A DNA stretch of 64,000 nt from Macrosoma leucophasiata. Taxonomy: Eukaryota > Arthropoda > Insecta > Lepidoptera > Hedylidae. Position 1 is the first letter of the stretch. Each line of letters starts with the position of its first letter. Of this stretch, positions 52,095 to 61,560 are shown piece by piece. The stretch lies in assembly GCA_036365455.1 (NCBI GenBank), contig JAWQUS010000002.1, positions 6,262,001 through 6,326,000 on the forward strand, in the 5' to 3' direction. Under the pieces are notes generated by a model. It did no database searches. It was not told the origin of the DNA and saw only the letters and a program-made list of their open reading frames with translations. Made by a program: the position numbers and the translations under genes.

Positions 52095-52473
52095 TAAAAT
52101 AAAATAAATAAAATACGCTTACACTCACAGCCTTACAGTAAAAACAAATATGAAACAAATATCTGTAGGCCATACAAATATTTGTCCCGGTGAGGGGATC
52201 GAAGCGCACATTTGAGCGTTGCTTAAAATTGAGTGACGTTTGAATATTCGACCATATTTATACGCACAAATATTTAATAAGTATAAATAACTAACATAAT
52301 AGGAATGCCCAGCAAATAAGAATACTGACTTAAGCAGTGAACAGAAATAATGCGGAAACTCTCAGTATCTAGCCAACGGCAGTTTGCAGTTACGGTCGCA
52401 CGACCGTTTGATTCGTGCGACCCTACGAATCAAACGGTCATCTCACACCGCTGGACTAACCGGGTCGTCAAGT
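52095..52473 (-). mobile_element. SINE-A split by a fold-back unit
   Basis: Tail part 52095-52203 (AAAATACGCTTACACTCACA, CCCGGTGAGGGGATCGAA) and head part about 52413-52473 (GTGCGACCCTACGAATCAAA, GCTGGACTAACCGGGTCGTC). The middle is the left arm of the large inverted repeat. CGACCGTTTGATTCGTGCGACC at the junction is itself a small inverted motif. Confidence 0.7.
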
Positions 52474-52836
52474 TGTAGATCAGTAATAAAATATATGTTA
52501 CTGCGGTTAGGTATATTGAGTCCAATGAATATTTAAAATTCACAATAGCGCTCGTGATAACTGCAAACTGCCGTTGGCTAGATACTGAGAGTTTCCGCAT
52601 TATTTCTGTTCACTGCTTAAAGTTTGTGTCAGTATTATTATTTGCTGGGCATTCCTATTATGTTAGTTATTTATACTTATTAAATATTTGTTCGTATAAT
52701 GGCCAAATACTCAAACGTCACTCAAATTTAAGTGGGACTTAAAAGTCTTCTGTCTTTATAAAACACGTTCAAACGATAAAGATAGCGCACATTTGAGGGT
52801 CGCTTAAAATTGAGTGACGTTTGAGTATTCGGCCAT
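52204..52836. repeat. Large inverted repeat, ~190-bp arms
   Basis: Left arm 52204-52394 and right arm 52557-52750 are inverted copies: ATTTAATAAGTATAAATAAC, TAACATAATAGGAATGCCCA, CAGTGAACAGAAATAATGCG, AGTATCTAGCCAACGGCAGT on the left. Both arms end in the MITE sequence (GAGTGACGTTTGA-TATTCG). The 160-bp spacer holds a SINE-A head. A third, direct copy of the arm body is at about 53508-53690. Confidence 0.88.
52699..52836. mobile_element. ~138-bp fold-back MITE, copy 2
   Basis: ATGGCCAAATACTCAAACGT and GACGTTTGAGTATTCGGCCAT; interior GATAAAGATAGCGCACATTT. The half copy at 52204-52256 matches its right half. Confidence 0.88.
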
Positions 52837-52962
52837 AAGACACTCAATGGCAATCCAGTAAACTATCTATCAGTATATATATATAGGGTCACTCTCTGTT
52901 GTGTAGTTAAAAACTTATACTTAATATGCAAATAACCAAAGGGTTTTTTTATATAATACTAG

Positions 52963-53490
52963 CTGTACCCTGCGCGCGTTGCTACACCACCAACTAAAAA
53001 ATTACAGTAGCGCCATCTGTCAAATTTGCCAACTCAGAAACCTTCGTGGGCTCATGCACACCAACTTTGCTAAAAATCATCACATGATCAAATGCGTAGT
53101 TCAATCAATCAATCATCGTCAATCTGATACCCCTAATTGTAGTATATGTGGTAAAGTGGAAGACGTATACCATATTTTGGTTGAATGTGTTCGAGGTGAG
53201 GCTCATCGCAGGGCTTCATTAGAAATAGGACATTGCGACAGTGTCCTGGCAGATCCTACTACGGATGACGCCAGAATACTGTTGCAACTATATCAATTGT
53301 CAATGAGCTAATGTTGTTTAAATATTTTTTAATGAAGAATGTAATTCATGTGAACGTATAGAGCGTCATGGTCTTTGACCAAGCTCTTTAAATGGAGATT
53401 AAAAAAAAATGCGTAGTTTACGATTCTATAAAGGACATACAGAAAATCATTCATTTTTATAAATAAAAGAAGAGAAGAAGAAGATAAGTA
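52963..53490 (+). mobile_element. F-type tail split by a LINE fragment
   Basis: 52963-53101 (CTAGCTGTACCCTGCGCGCG, CAGTAGCGCCATCTGTCAAA, CTCATGCACACCAACTTTGC) and 53407-53490 (AAATGCGTAGTTTACGATTC, TATAAAGGACATACAGAAAA) join to match the uninterrupted copy at 17.62-17.81 kb. Confidence 0.9.
53102..53406 (+). pseudogene. 5'-truncated non-LTR C-terminal fragment
   Basis: 305-bp insertion flanked by AAATGCGTAGTT at 53090-53101 and 53407-53418. It encodes PNCSICGKVEDVYHILVEC, a CxxC...HxxxxC zinc-knuckle-like motif typical of the C-terminal end of R1/Jockey-type ORF2 proteins, and continues to a TAA at 53309-53311 (LLQLYQLSMS). The 3' UTR (GTCATGGTCTTTGACCAAGC) and an A-run complete it. About 60 residues of an ORF2 remain, with no stop inside, so the insertion is moderately young. 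The knuckle normally assists RNA or DNA binding during target-primed reverse transcription. Confidence 0.88.
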
Positions 53491-53973
53491 TAGATACGAT
53501 GCTATATTATATATTGAGTCCAATGAATATTTAAAAATTCACAATAGCGCACGTGATAACTGCGAAGCGAACTGCCGTCGGCTAGATATTGAAAGTTTCC
53601 GACTCATTTCTGTTCACTAGCAAAAGTTTGTGTCATTATTTTTATGTTTGCCGAGAATTTCTATTATAAAATTGTTTTCTTTGAATAGTTTACGCTAGTT
53701 AATATTTGTTTTCAAAATTAAACCTTACATTGCCATACTAAGATATTTTAATAATTTATCACTTAAATCCTTTAATATATATGAGACTATTTGTTAGACA
53801 GTGGTTTTCAAAGTGTGCTCCACGGAGCCCTTCGTGAAGCCTTTGTCGGGGTTCCGCGATAATATCGATCAAATTGAAATAAAATTACAAAACATAAATA
53901 AAATCATTGTAATATTTAGATTTCCTGCTTCAGTATCTCAAATAATAATCTAAAGGCACTGAGACAATAGGCC

Positions 53974-54117
53974 TGGGTTACACCGAGATATTTGTTAAAA
54001 TTAAAGTAATTATATCATTTCACATCCTTCTCTATCTATAACACATCACTTTAAATTAGAGAAGGATGTGAAATGTTACAATTACTTTAAGTTTAACAAA
54101 TATCTTAGAGCAACCCA
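53974..54117. mobile_element. ~144-bp palindromic MITE in the hAT-like element
   Basis: TGGGTTACACCGAGATATTT...CACATCCTTCTCT and AGAGAAGGATGTGAAATG...AAATATCTTAGAGCAACCCA; arms ~60 bp, loop ~24 bp. Confidence 0.9.
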
Positions 54118-54548
54118 AGATGAGAATCTAAAAACACGCGCAAAGAACTCGCGTTTTGCTCTATTTTAGTTGATAAAGCTTTGCTTCATGTTTATGTTAC
54201 AGTTTTTGCAGAATACTAAACTAAATAGATTCTAGATCTAAATATTTTTTTCATCTTACATACTTATGGGGGGAGCTTTAACCCAACCTGAGGACTGATC
54301 TTAAGGAAAAATAAGAAGACAACTGCGATAAAGTAAAAAAATGCGTATTATAAACTAATAATTTTTAGAAACTGAAACCAAAAATGTAGCATGTAGCATT
54401 GGTCAAAATAAAAGCATTTTATTTATAAGGTACATACCTATGACATGATACATATTCATGTTTAGTAACACACATAAAATATAGAACTTTGTAGTCAATT
54501 TAGAAAGATGCGTTTTATTTTTAGTGCTCCATCAAATACACAGAAGAA

Positions 54549-54605
54549 GAAGACAGTCAGAACACTTTTGGAACAGCATGTTCCAAAAGTGTTCTGACTG
54601 TCTTC
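54549..54605. repeat. Perfect 27-bp hairpin
   Basis: GAAGACAGTCAGAACACTTT-TGGAACA then 3-nt loop GCA then the exact complement, just inside the right end of the hAT-like element. Confidence 0.97.
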
Positions 54606-54626
54606 AAAAAAGTTTGAGAACCGCTG

Positions 54627-55049
54627 TTGTAACGTGTACGTAAGACCGACAGTCAAAATGGAGATGCGTCTCTACACCTAAGATTTAAGTTGTTTTGGCT
54701 CTGCGATAATTACCTACTAGTGAACCATAAATAAATATATGTAGGATAATATTCACTTGAGAGTTAATTTATAACCTACTGAGATTAACCATAAAATGTA
54801 AAGTATTTGATTACGAATTTAATATTCCACCACGAAATCGTGTTAATTAAAGAAACCTTATCAGGGTTGACAACCCTCTTCACTTAGGTATCCCTACTTC
54901 GCTAAAACCTTTGTTCTGCTCTCGCACGATATTTAAACAAGTTTTATGAGAACCTTTAATGTGAATCTTATTTACTTCAGATGGTTTAATGAAATTGATA
55001 GTAAATATTGAATACATTTTGTTAATCATTGTGAAGTAATTTTGAGTAG
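54627..55049. other. No gene; E-like scrap
   Basis: 54650-54730 (AGTCAAAATGGAGATGCGTC, CTAAGATTTAAGTTGTTTTG) looks like a short old E remnant. Otherwise unassigned. Confidence 0.5.
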
Positions 55050-55341
55050 TTTTTTTTATGTGATGGAAGTGGCAAACAAGCGTGCAGTTCACATTGATGA
55101 TAAGATTTATGACTGATTAACTGCAGCCTATAGACACCCACACAAAGACCGAGGTCAAAATGCAGATGCGTTACCACTCCTGGGGCAAAGGTGTTATGCC
55201 TCTGTGCCGGAAATTAGAGGGCCGTACATTACCACCTGACCGGAAGACGATAGTGCTGAACACTACCATTTAGCGGCAAGTATATTAGGTAATGCGGTGG
55301 TGCATACGCCGAGGTCCGTCACTGGAGCTCCACACCAGTAA
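55050..55341 (-). mobile_element. E element, full-length copy
   Basis: TTTTTTTTATGTGATGGAAG, a rearranged GATGATAAGATTTATGACTG segment, and CTGGAGCTCCACACCAGTAA at the end. Confidence 0.92.
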
Positions 55342-55433
55342 GAAATATATATAATAGATCTTATGAAATAGCCCTAGAAACTTTAACCTAGGACAAGGAT
55401 ATACAGGCTTGCAAAGAGATCAAATACAGATAC

Positions 55434-55720
55434 TTTTTTTATGTCATGAAGTGCCAAACAAGCATACATTTCACATTGATGGTAAGTAATACCTACAGCA
55501 TTACCAATAAATATCTACATGAAACCAGAGATTTCAATGTAGATGCGTTGCCACTCCAGAGGGCTAGGGAGGCCTCTGTGCCGGAAATTACAGGGCCGTA
55601 CATTGGTGGTAAAGGTAAGGACTCGAGGGCGCAGCCACCATCGCATTTCCTAATCATTCGGCAAATGGTAATAGCACTATCGTGTTCCATTTAGATGGTA
55701 ATGTATGGTCCTATCATACC
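55434..55720. repeat. E head-to-head chimera
   Basis: 55434-55600 is an E poly(A)-side half in minus orientation (TTTTTATGTCATGAAGTGCC to GGAAATTACAGGGCCGTACA), directly joined at 55601 to a plus-orientation E 5' half (TGGTGGTAAAGGTAAGGACT to TTTAGATGGTAATGTATGGT). Confidence 0.8.
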
Positions 55721-55845
55721 AGAGTCAAAATTACTAACGGAACAGATCAGTCCACTGTTTCTATCAGCACCTTTTCACAAGAATGGCGCATGTGACGGTC
55801 ATTAGATAAGAAAACCTTTCCGTCCTTATAACCTGTTACATAAAG

Positions 55846-56130
55846 TTTTTTTTTTAAGTGAAGATGGTGGCAGACAAGCATGCAGCTTACATTGATTGTG
55901 AAGTGATGACTGCAGCCTATAGACGTCTACACAAAAACCAGAGCCCAAAATGCAGAAGCGTTGCCCCCCTGAGACCTAAGTTGATATGTCTCTGTGATAG
56001 TTATAACGAGGCTATACATTACCAACTAACTGGAACACGATAGTGCTAAACACTACCATTTGGCGGCAGATAGAGGTAATACGGTAGTGCCTACGCCCGC
56101 AAGCTCCGTCACTAGAGCTCTAACACCAAA
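55846..56130 (-). mobile_element. E element, old subfamily, full length
   Basis: TTTTTAAGTGAAGATGGTGG, GCAGCCTATAGACGTCTACA, GTCTCTGTGATAGTTATAAC, TTTGGCGGCAGATAGAGGTA, CTAGAGCTCTAACACC. A good reference for the old subfamily. Confidence 0.9.
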
Positions 56131-57005
56131 AAGTTATACCTCTTCAATTAGGTTTGCAACTCTAAATAATATATACGTAAATGGATCTGAGATTCTCCGA
56201 TTCTTTGCTATTAACAAAGGTTCAATTGGAAGGCACTTTGCCATCAGAAAAATTAAACATGTGAATATCTCTAAAACAAATTCTGTTTTATTCCGTCGAA
56301 TCATAAAAGGACTCGGCAAAACATTGCAGTAAATACATTTCAGAATTTGTACAAATTCTGAAAGTAAAAGGGTATTTAGGAAATTTAAAATTCCCTTTGG
56401 CTCTCTCGTTTAATATCTAAGCGGGGTCGTAAGCCTGTTAGGATAAATAAAGCAATGAGTAAGAGAAATTCCTCCACAATTTATTCCTAATTTTGCTAAG
56501 TTATACGGCATAAACCTAATTCCGAGGTTCAACAACTTTGCGAGTGACGTTTTTATTGTTGTTGACGAGGTATTCGAGTGTTCTCTCACCTTTCATTCAA
56601 TATTTCAGTCTTCATGTTCAACGCCCGAAGAGCTGATAAATTTCGTTTGTCAATACACTTTTAGGGTTCAGTATCCAATAAGAAACTCCGATAGTGCCCG
56701 TCAGTCTATCCGCAGCTTATTCCAGACTTTAAGTACTAGAAAGCTGTAATTTAGAAATGAATATGCATATCAGTTACGCCAACAAAGAAGTAGTCTTTTC
56801 TATAAATTGAATTTACTAGGTTTCATTTTATTTTGAGAGCTCCGTCAAATATTTGGTTTTCTAAAAGGACTTCAAAAAAGTTTCAGAGCCACTGGTTTAA
56901 ATAATGCGGTGGTAATAGTGGTAGTAATGGTGTAGTCTTACAGCGCCCTTCTACCGAATAAAACTAACCAAAATACCAGAAATACTAAGTAAGTACTTAT
57001 TTTTT
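56131..57005. other. No gene; hAT-end fragment
   Basis: 56815-56897 matches the right end of the hAT-like element. 56330-56360 holds the small inverted motif TTTCAGAATTTGTACAAATTCTGAAA (26 bp, perfect). No coding signal. Confidence 0.55.
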
Positions 57006-57284
57006 ACTAGTGGTAGAGCTCCAGTGATGGAGTTCGCGGGCGTAGGCACTACCGCATTACCTAACAAACTTGCCGCTAAATGGTAGTATTCAGCACTATT
57101 ATGTTCCGGTCAGGTGGTAATGTACGGCCCTGTCATTTCCGGCACAGATGCATAACACCTCAGGAGTGTTAACGCATCTGCATTTTGACCTTGGTCTTTG
57201 TGTGGGTGTCTATAGGCTGCAGTCATCACTTAACATCAATATGAACTGCATGCTTGTTTGCCACTTCCATTACATTAAAAAAAA
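57006..57284 (+). mobile_element. E element, young copy
   Basis: ACTAGTGGTAGAGCTCCAGT to CACTTCCATTACATTAAAAA; small deletion of the TTAGGC box. Confidence 0.93.
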
Positions 57285-57332
57285 GTTAAACATTCTAAAA
57301 ACTTAACTATAGATTTCAAGTTCTTTTTTCAG

Positions 57333-57573
57333 GTACAATATCTCAAATCCAAGTGCAAGAATAATCATGAAAAAGTATCCGAATTTATTGCCGATATCAC
57401 AGACGTCGGAAGGATCGGGAGTATCAGCCGTTTACAAGGCTGCGGTAAAAGGTGTAATTTTTTATTGTTTGTCCACCGGGCAAATAAAGTTGAAAGCTTT
57501 TGGCTGTTCTAAATTGATTATTTGTCTTACTTTTTTTCAGCACTTTGCAAGAAAAGTTAAAATTCTCTCGTAG
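57333..57573 (+). CDS. Possible two-exon coding fragment (unrecognised)
   Basis: A candidate acceptor TTCTTTTTTCAG ends at 57332; 112 nt follow to a donor GCG|GTAAAAG at 57444/57445; a second acceptor CTTTTTTTCAG ends at 57540. Both pyrimidine tracts are strong and the implied intron is 96 nt. Two frames stay open through the first segment. One gives a peptide containing RIIMKKYPNLLPISQTSEGS and, after splicing, ends HFARKVKILS at TAG 57571-57573. The other contains KVSEFIADITDVGRIGSI and ends LCKKS at TAA 57558-57560. AATAAA follows at about 57641. I recognise neither peptide. It is the only place in the window with coordinated exon-like signals, but chance is quite possible. Confidence 0.25.
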
Positions 57574-58105
57574 CTTCAGGGTAGACTTGATGAGAAATTT
57601 TACCTTTACTAAGCGCGGTGGTTAAATTAGTACAATTAGAATAAATACAGTCATCTTTGTTACATTTTGCCTCTTTACCTTATATACACCTATTTAAGTG
57701 TACTTTTGTTTTAGGTACCTGCTCATTTAAAGTAATAATCTTTAGCTTGGGCTTTGTCTAAATAATTTAGATAAAACTAGTTGTTTCTGTCTGTTCTACA
57801 GCAAACCATATTAATGATATAAACGCTGCAACAACTATTAAATGTCTGTTTGTACGTCCAAAACACTGAATCGATTCTGATGATTTTTCGTAAGCATAAT
57901 TATGTACTTAAATTAATAGACGAAAGAAGAAAACCTTGTCACAATATAATCTGTTATCTCGTTTGCAAAATAATGTCATGCCCAAAGTAACTATTATATT
58001 CGATATTCGGCTTAGGGCGTTGCGGGGAGACACTTATGACAAATGCAATTAGGGGCGGTTCAACTTAAGGGCGGCAACTTTCGCTTAAGTCATAGGTTGA
58101 TGATA
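57574..58105. other. No gene; diverged non-LTR tail
   Basis: 57770-57900 (CTAGTTGTTTCTGTCTGTTC, AACACTGAATCGATTCTGAT) resembles diverged RTE-like tail sequence. Confidence 0.4.
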
Positions 58106-58219
58106 GGGCTCCCACACAAAACTGCGAATTCGCATCACATCGCAAATATCTGCGAGCTCGCACGAATGCATTGCCTGCGATTTGGCGTCGCATCGCATCG
58201 CAGTTTTGTGTGGCCGCCC
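58106..58219. mobile_element. 114-bp fold-back MITE
   Basis: GGGCTCCCACACAAAACTGCGA and TCGCAGTTTTGTGTGGCCGCCC ends; interior CGCATCACATCGC / GCGTCGCATCGCATCGC also pairs. No frame of its own. Confidence 0.88.
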
Positions 58220-58232
58220 ATAACCGGAATAA

Positions 58233-58440
58233 TGACACGCGGGCTAGTCCGTCGGGGAGGAAGGGGGCCACAGTGCCACACCGCGGACACTCCGCCAAAA
58301 TTCCATACAAACCCTTGATTTGGTCTCTATTATACAGACATCAATCAGTGACGTTCAAAATACCAACCGTCGCTCATAAGAGGGGAGGAGATTGGGTGAG
58401 GCGGGGAAATCCCCGTTTCTCGGGGAAATCGGGCGGGACG
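58233..58440 (+). repeat. G+C-rich dispersed repeat, copy 1
   Basis: Shares CCGCGGACACTCCGCCAAAA, CATCAATCAGTGACGT, CCAACCGTCGC and GGGGAAATCGGGCGGGACGT with 61272-61440, which is in reverse orientation. GGGGAAATCC-CGTTTCTCGGGGAAATC contains a short internal duplication. The 119-codon frame spanning it is not recognised. Confidence 0.75.
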
Positions 58441-58975
58441 TCAATCGGAAATATCGGAATAAAAAGAAACGGGGAACAAACGCGACGGCGCGTTGTTCGG
58501 AGACTCAAACATGACCAATTTACAAAATAAGACTTCTATAAACTTTAAGACCTAATTGTTTCCAAGGGTCTACTAAATATAAAACTTATGTTAAGAAGGT
58601 TATTCACAATGTACAGATTGTACTTGAATTATGTATGTTTCCTATAAAGCCGACTATTTCCTTAAATAACCGTACTCGTCATACAACGAGCATTACCAGT
58701 CTTAATAGGAGTTAATAGTCCGCAAAATTACAAGCATTTCACATTGATCGGTCCTCTAAATATCAATTTCATGAAACCCACACAATACTTAATAATTAAT
58801 GGATGACTGCTTTGAACTTTGACGCTTGATTATGAGCTTGGCTTTATTCTGTAAGCAAATCTGTTCCAAATTCCGATTAATTACAATGTAGAATACATAA
58901 CACATACTCCCTTGTCGTGTATTTATAGTATCCCTCAGTTGAATTGTGTAAACACGTTATATATTCCTGTATATA
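58441..58975. other. No gene seen
   Basis: Unassigned A+T-rich sequence. Confidence 0.5.
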
Positions 58976-59395
58976 TGTTTATATGTCAAGAAAGGCAAAC
59001 AAGTATTCCGTTCACTGTGATTTCTGCTTAATAGAGCAGATAATAGACGTCTACGCAAAAACTAGGGGTATAAAAGCAGATGCAACTCGTGAGAATGGAA
59101 AACGTAACTTCACGCCTGTGTTCCCCGAAAAGGTGGGCAGATGTAAATGTATGTACTCAAGCATTGACCTACGATTCGTCAGTCATATCTATGAATATCT
59201 CAAGAACAAAAATTCATTTAATCACTTGGAAATAATACATTTTTCTTATCTATATGAGCAAATTGCCAAACTCCGGGGATGAAAAATGGAAACTTTCAAT
59301 TTGGTCTTTAAATCTAACTTTACCTAGAACTTAACCAGGGTTCAATCTCAGGATCCCATCGTAGCAGTAATGGCTTGCTAGAAAACGACTGGAGT
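58976..59395 (-). mobile_element. Old E fragment and diverged SINE-B
   Basis: 58976-59098 is an old E piece (GTCAAGAAAGGCAAACAAGT, TAATAGACGTCTACGCAAAA). 59099-59395 is a minus-orientation SINE-B, recognisable only at its ends (AACTTCACGCCTGTGTTCCC; CAGGGTTCAATCTCAGGATC). The 112-codon frame over both is accidental. Confidence 0.65.
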
Positions 59396-59446
59396 ACCTA
59401 CTGGTATATGGTAATTAAGAATGTTAAAATAACTAAAATAGTAAAC

Positions 59447-59636
59447 CCCAGTAGTATAGTTTTAGCAGGCCACTAATACTACGCTGGGGTCCTGGGTTCG
59501 ATTCCCGGGTCGACGCTATCAGAGATAACGGTGTGAAAATATGTCTATTAGGATTTTTCTGTTACATGGGTTAAAATGTAACCGGCGACTCGAGGGTGTT
59601 TGCATGTATGCTTTTTCAGTAAAAAGCATTCATGCT
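59447..59636 (+). mobile_element. SINE-B, internally deleted
   Basis: CCCAGTAGTATAGTTTTAGC head, box B GGTTCGATTCCCGGGTCG, then a jump from TATTAGGATTTTTCTG to TTACATGGGTTAAAATGTAA and GTGTTTGCATGTATGCTTTT. Confidence 0.8.
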
Positions 59637-59649
59637 AGCTAGCATACAT

Positions 59650-59868
59650 GGTAGCTCCATCATTACCTAATCTTCAGCCTTGTTCCAGCTAGATGGTAAT
59701 GCATAGCCCAGTAATAACTATCACAGAGACAAAACAACTAAAGTTTCAGGGTGGGCAACACATCTGCATTTTAACCTCTAGTCTTTATGTGGGTGTCTAT
59801 AGGCTGAAGTTATAACTTAACATTAATGTGAACTGCATGCTTGTTTGCCACCTTCATTACATAAAAAA
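59650..59868 (+). mobile_element. E element, old subfamily, truncated
   Basis: ATTACCTAATCTTCAGCC to GCCACCTTCATTACATAAAA, with AGTAATAACTATCACAGAGA. Confidence 0.83.
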
Positions 59869-60584
59869 GGGATTAGATATAAAAAATCTTTCTTTCTTGG
59901 TCAGTATAATAGTGAAAATTTGGGCTGCGTCATTCTTTCACTGTGTAAACCCTTACAACGATGAACCTAATTGCTTCAGGATGTTTATGGGAGATGGGCT
60001 CGAAAAATAAAATTAACAACACTTACTGTATAAGATAGGGCTGTCATCTATAGTTGTAATACCGGACAAATAAAAATAAACTGGACATTCTGTATAAGTC
60101 ATAAATTGCCATTGGTATACAAATTGCTTTTTAAATAACCTTTGTATGGTGTTTGATTTTTTATGTAAATATTCGCCACCAGTTAAATTAGTTTAATTTT
60201 TTATTTATTATCAATATATAAATATATAATATAAATATTTAATTCCAATTGCAAAATTAGGTCTCATTTGGGTCCGTAAGCCTAAGTTGACACAAAAATC
60301 GTAGTGTTTGTCTCACTTTTCCTTTTTCAACTGGCCGCCTTTATTACATAAAAATAAGTTAAAAGACTTCATTCGGACTGGTAGTATATCTCGACAGGAC
60401 TTAGGAAGGTCTTCTTTTATGTATTATCATACTACAACGTCCTAATCATAATTTTGCCGTGCTCTAGTAAGATGGTAGTTATTTTATGATTTTCTATAGT
60501 TGATTGACGAGTCGTTGTTGAAGCTTTCATTTGTTGTCGTTTGTATGCCCACAAATATCGGACGTAAGTTACCTTAACGCGGTT
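59869..60584. other. No gene; E tail scrap
   Basis: CTGGCCGCCTTTATTACATAAAAAT at about 60330-60355 is the last ~25 bp of an E. The rest is A+T-rich and unassigned. Confidence 0.5.
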
Positions 60585-60735
60585 CCACGTACGCGACACC
60601 GGCGCATCGGCATCGCAATAAGGCCTGCTGCGCTCGGCCGGTCGTTATCGCGCTGTGGTGCCTGAGGTGGGGATGACGCACCACTCCCGGTGACTCCCGG
60701 CTCCCGGCGATCGACGCGCCACCGCACAATTGCGT
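60585..60735. other. 150-bp G+C- and CpG-rich island
   Basis: From CGCGGTTCCACGTACGCGAC to GATCGACGCGCCACCGCACA, clearly G+C-rich in a window that is otherwise strongly A+T-rich. The 61-codon minus frame crossing it is Arg/Pro-rich, as any CpG-rich strand would give. No repeat partner found here. Confidence 0.7.
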
Positions 60736-60779
60736 TATAATTCTTTGACTGCATATTATTATTATGATATTTAATAAGA

Positions 60780-61200
60780 TGTTTTTTATCTACTTATATT
60801 TTATTTACTTTGGTATTAATCTATTTATTATTGTTTGTACCTTTTAGTATGTATTACATTTATCGTTTAATAAAGTATGTTATTTTAATGGCTTATTATC
60901 TGTTTTATATCCGTATGTATGTACCTTGTATAAGTATTAGTACAATTATCCTTTATTATAAATTTGACATCCGTGGTTCACTCACTAAGGGTCCTGTTGA
61001 AAACCAGCGTCAGGTACCTTTTATATGAAGGTACCTGACATTTGCTGAACAGGACACCTTTTTGGCAGCCGTGAGACACATATTACGTGTATAGGTATGT
61101 ATTAATTTTTAGAAAATGTGTTGTCTTTTCTCTGTTACCTGTTACGTTTTATGTCTGTTTTATGTGTCTCGTTGTGTGTCAAATAAATGTTTCTTATCTT
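60780..61200 (+). other. Probable retroelement 3' UTR with hairpin
   Basis: T-rich, then GGTCCTGTTGAAAACCAGCG plus TCAGGTACCTTTTATATGAAGGTACCTGA (20 of these pair) and GAACAGGACACC, a bulged stem-loop at about 60990-61055, then TCAAATAAATGTTTCTTATC, which could be an A-addition site. No coding part. Confidence 0.4.
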
Positions 61201-61204
61201 ATTT

Positions 61205-61560
61205 GTTATTGTCATTTCCGGCACAGAGGCATATCAGGTCAGGCCTCAGGCAGAGAATATGTAATAATACTTTGACGTCCCGCCCGATTTCCCCGCCTCA
61301 CTCAACCTCCTCCCATCTTATGGGCGACGGTTGGTATTTGTACGTGCTACGCACACAGGTGCACGTGTAAATACACGTCACTGATTGATGAGAAAAAAAT
61401 AAAGCGTTTGTACGGAATTTTGGCGGAGTGTCCGCGGTGTGCCTCAGGTGAGGAGTAGCAAAGCATCTGCATTGAAATCTTTGTTTTTTACTTTTTGTAT
61501 TTTATGAGATGTCCACTACAGTATACTGTGTGCTTGTTTGCAACTTCGTGACATGACAAT
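61205..61560. repeat. Mixed fragments: E and G+C-rich repeat copy 2
   Basis: 61205-61258 E scrap (GTCATTTCCGGCACAGAGGC). 61272-61440 is the reverse copy of the 58.25-kb repeat (CGTCCCGCCCGATTTCCCCG, ATTTTGGCGGAGTGTCCGCG). 61441-61555 is a diverged E end (CTCAGGTGAGGAGTAGCAAA). Confidence 0.72.

Larger units (their letters stand above)
53799..54626. mobile_element. hAT-like element with two nested palindromes
   Basis: Ends CAGTGGTTTTCAAAGTGTGC and TTTTTTGAAG's partner CTTCAAAAAAGTTTGAGAAC-CGCTG form imperfect CAGNGGTTCTCAAACT-type repeats, as in hAT elements. Flanks TTGTTAGA / TTGTAACG are compatible with a decayed 8-bp duplication. No transposase frame remains. A related end fragment lies at about 56815-56897 (AAAAGTTTCAGAGCCACTGG). 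Confidence 0.7.

Noticed and set aside
53985..54120. Long hairpin as a microRNA precursor
   Set aside because: Arms of ~60 bp with CAACCCA-type ends are better explained as a MITE.
58043..58530. Overlapping 81-, 91- and 119-codon frames
   Set aside because: They cross a fold-back MITE and a dispersed G+C-rich repeat that recurs at 61.3 kb.
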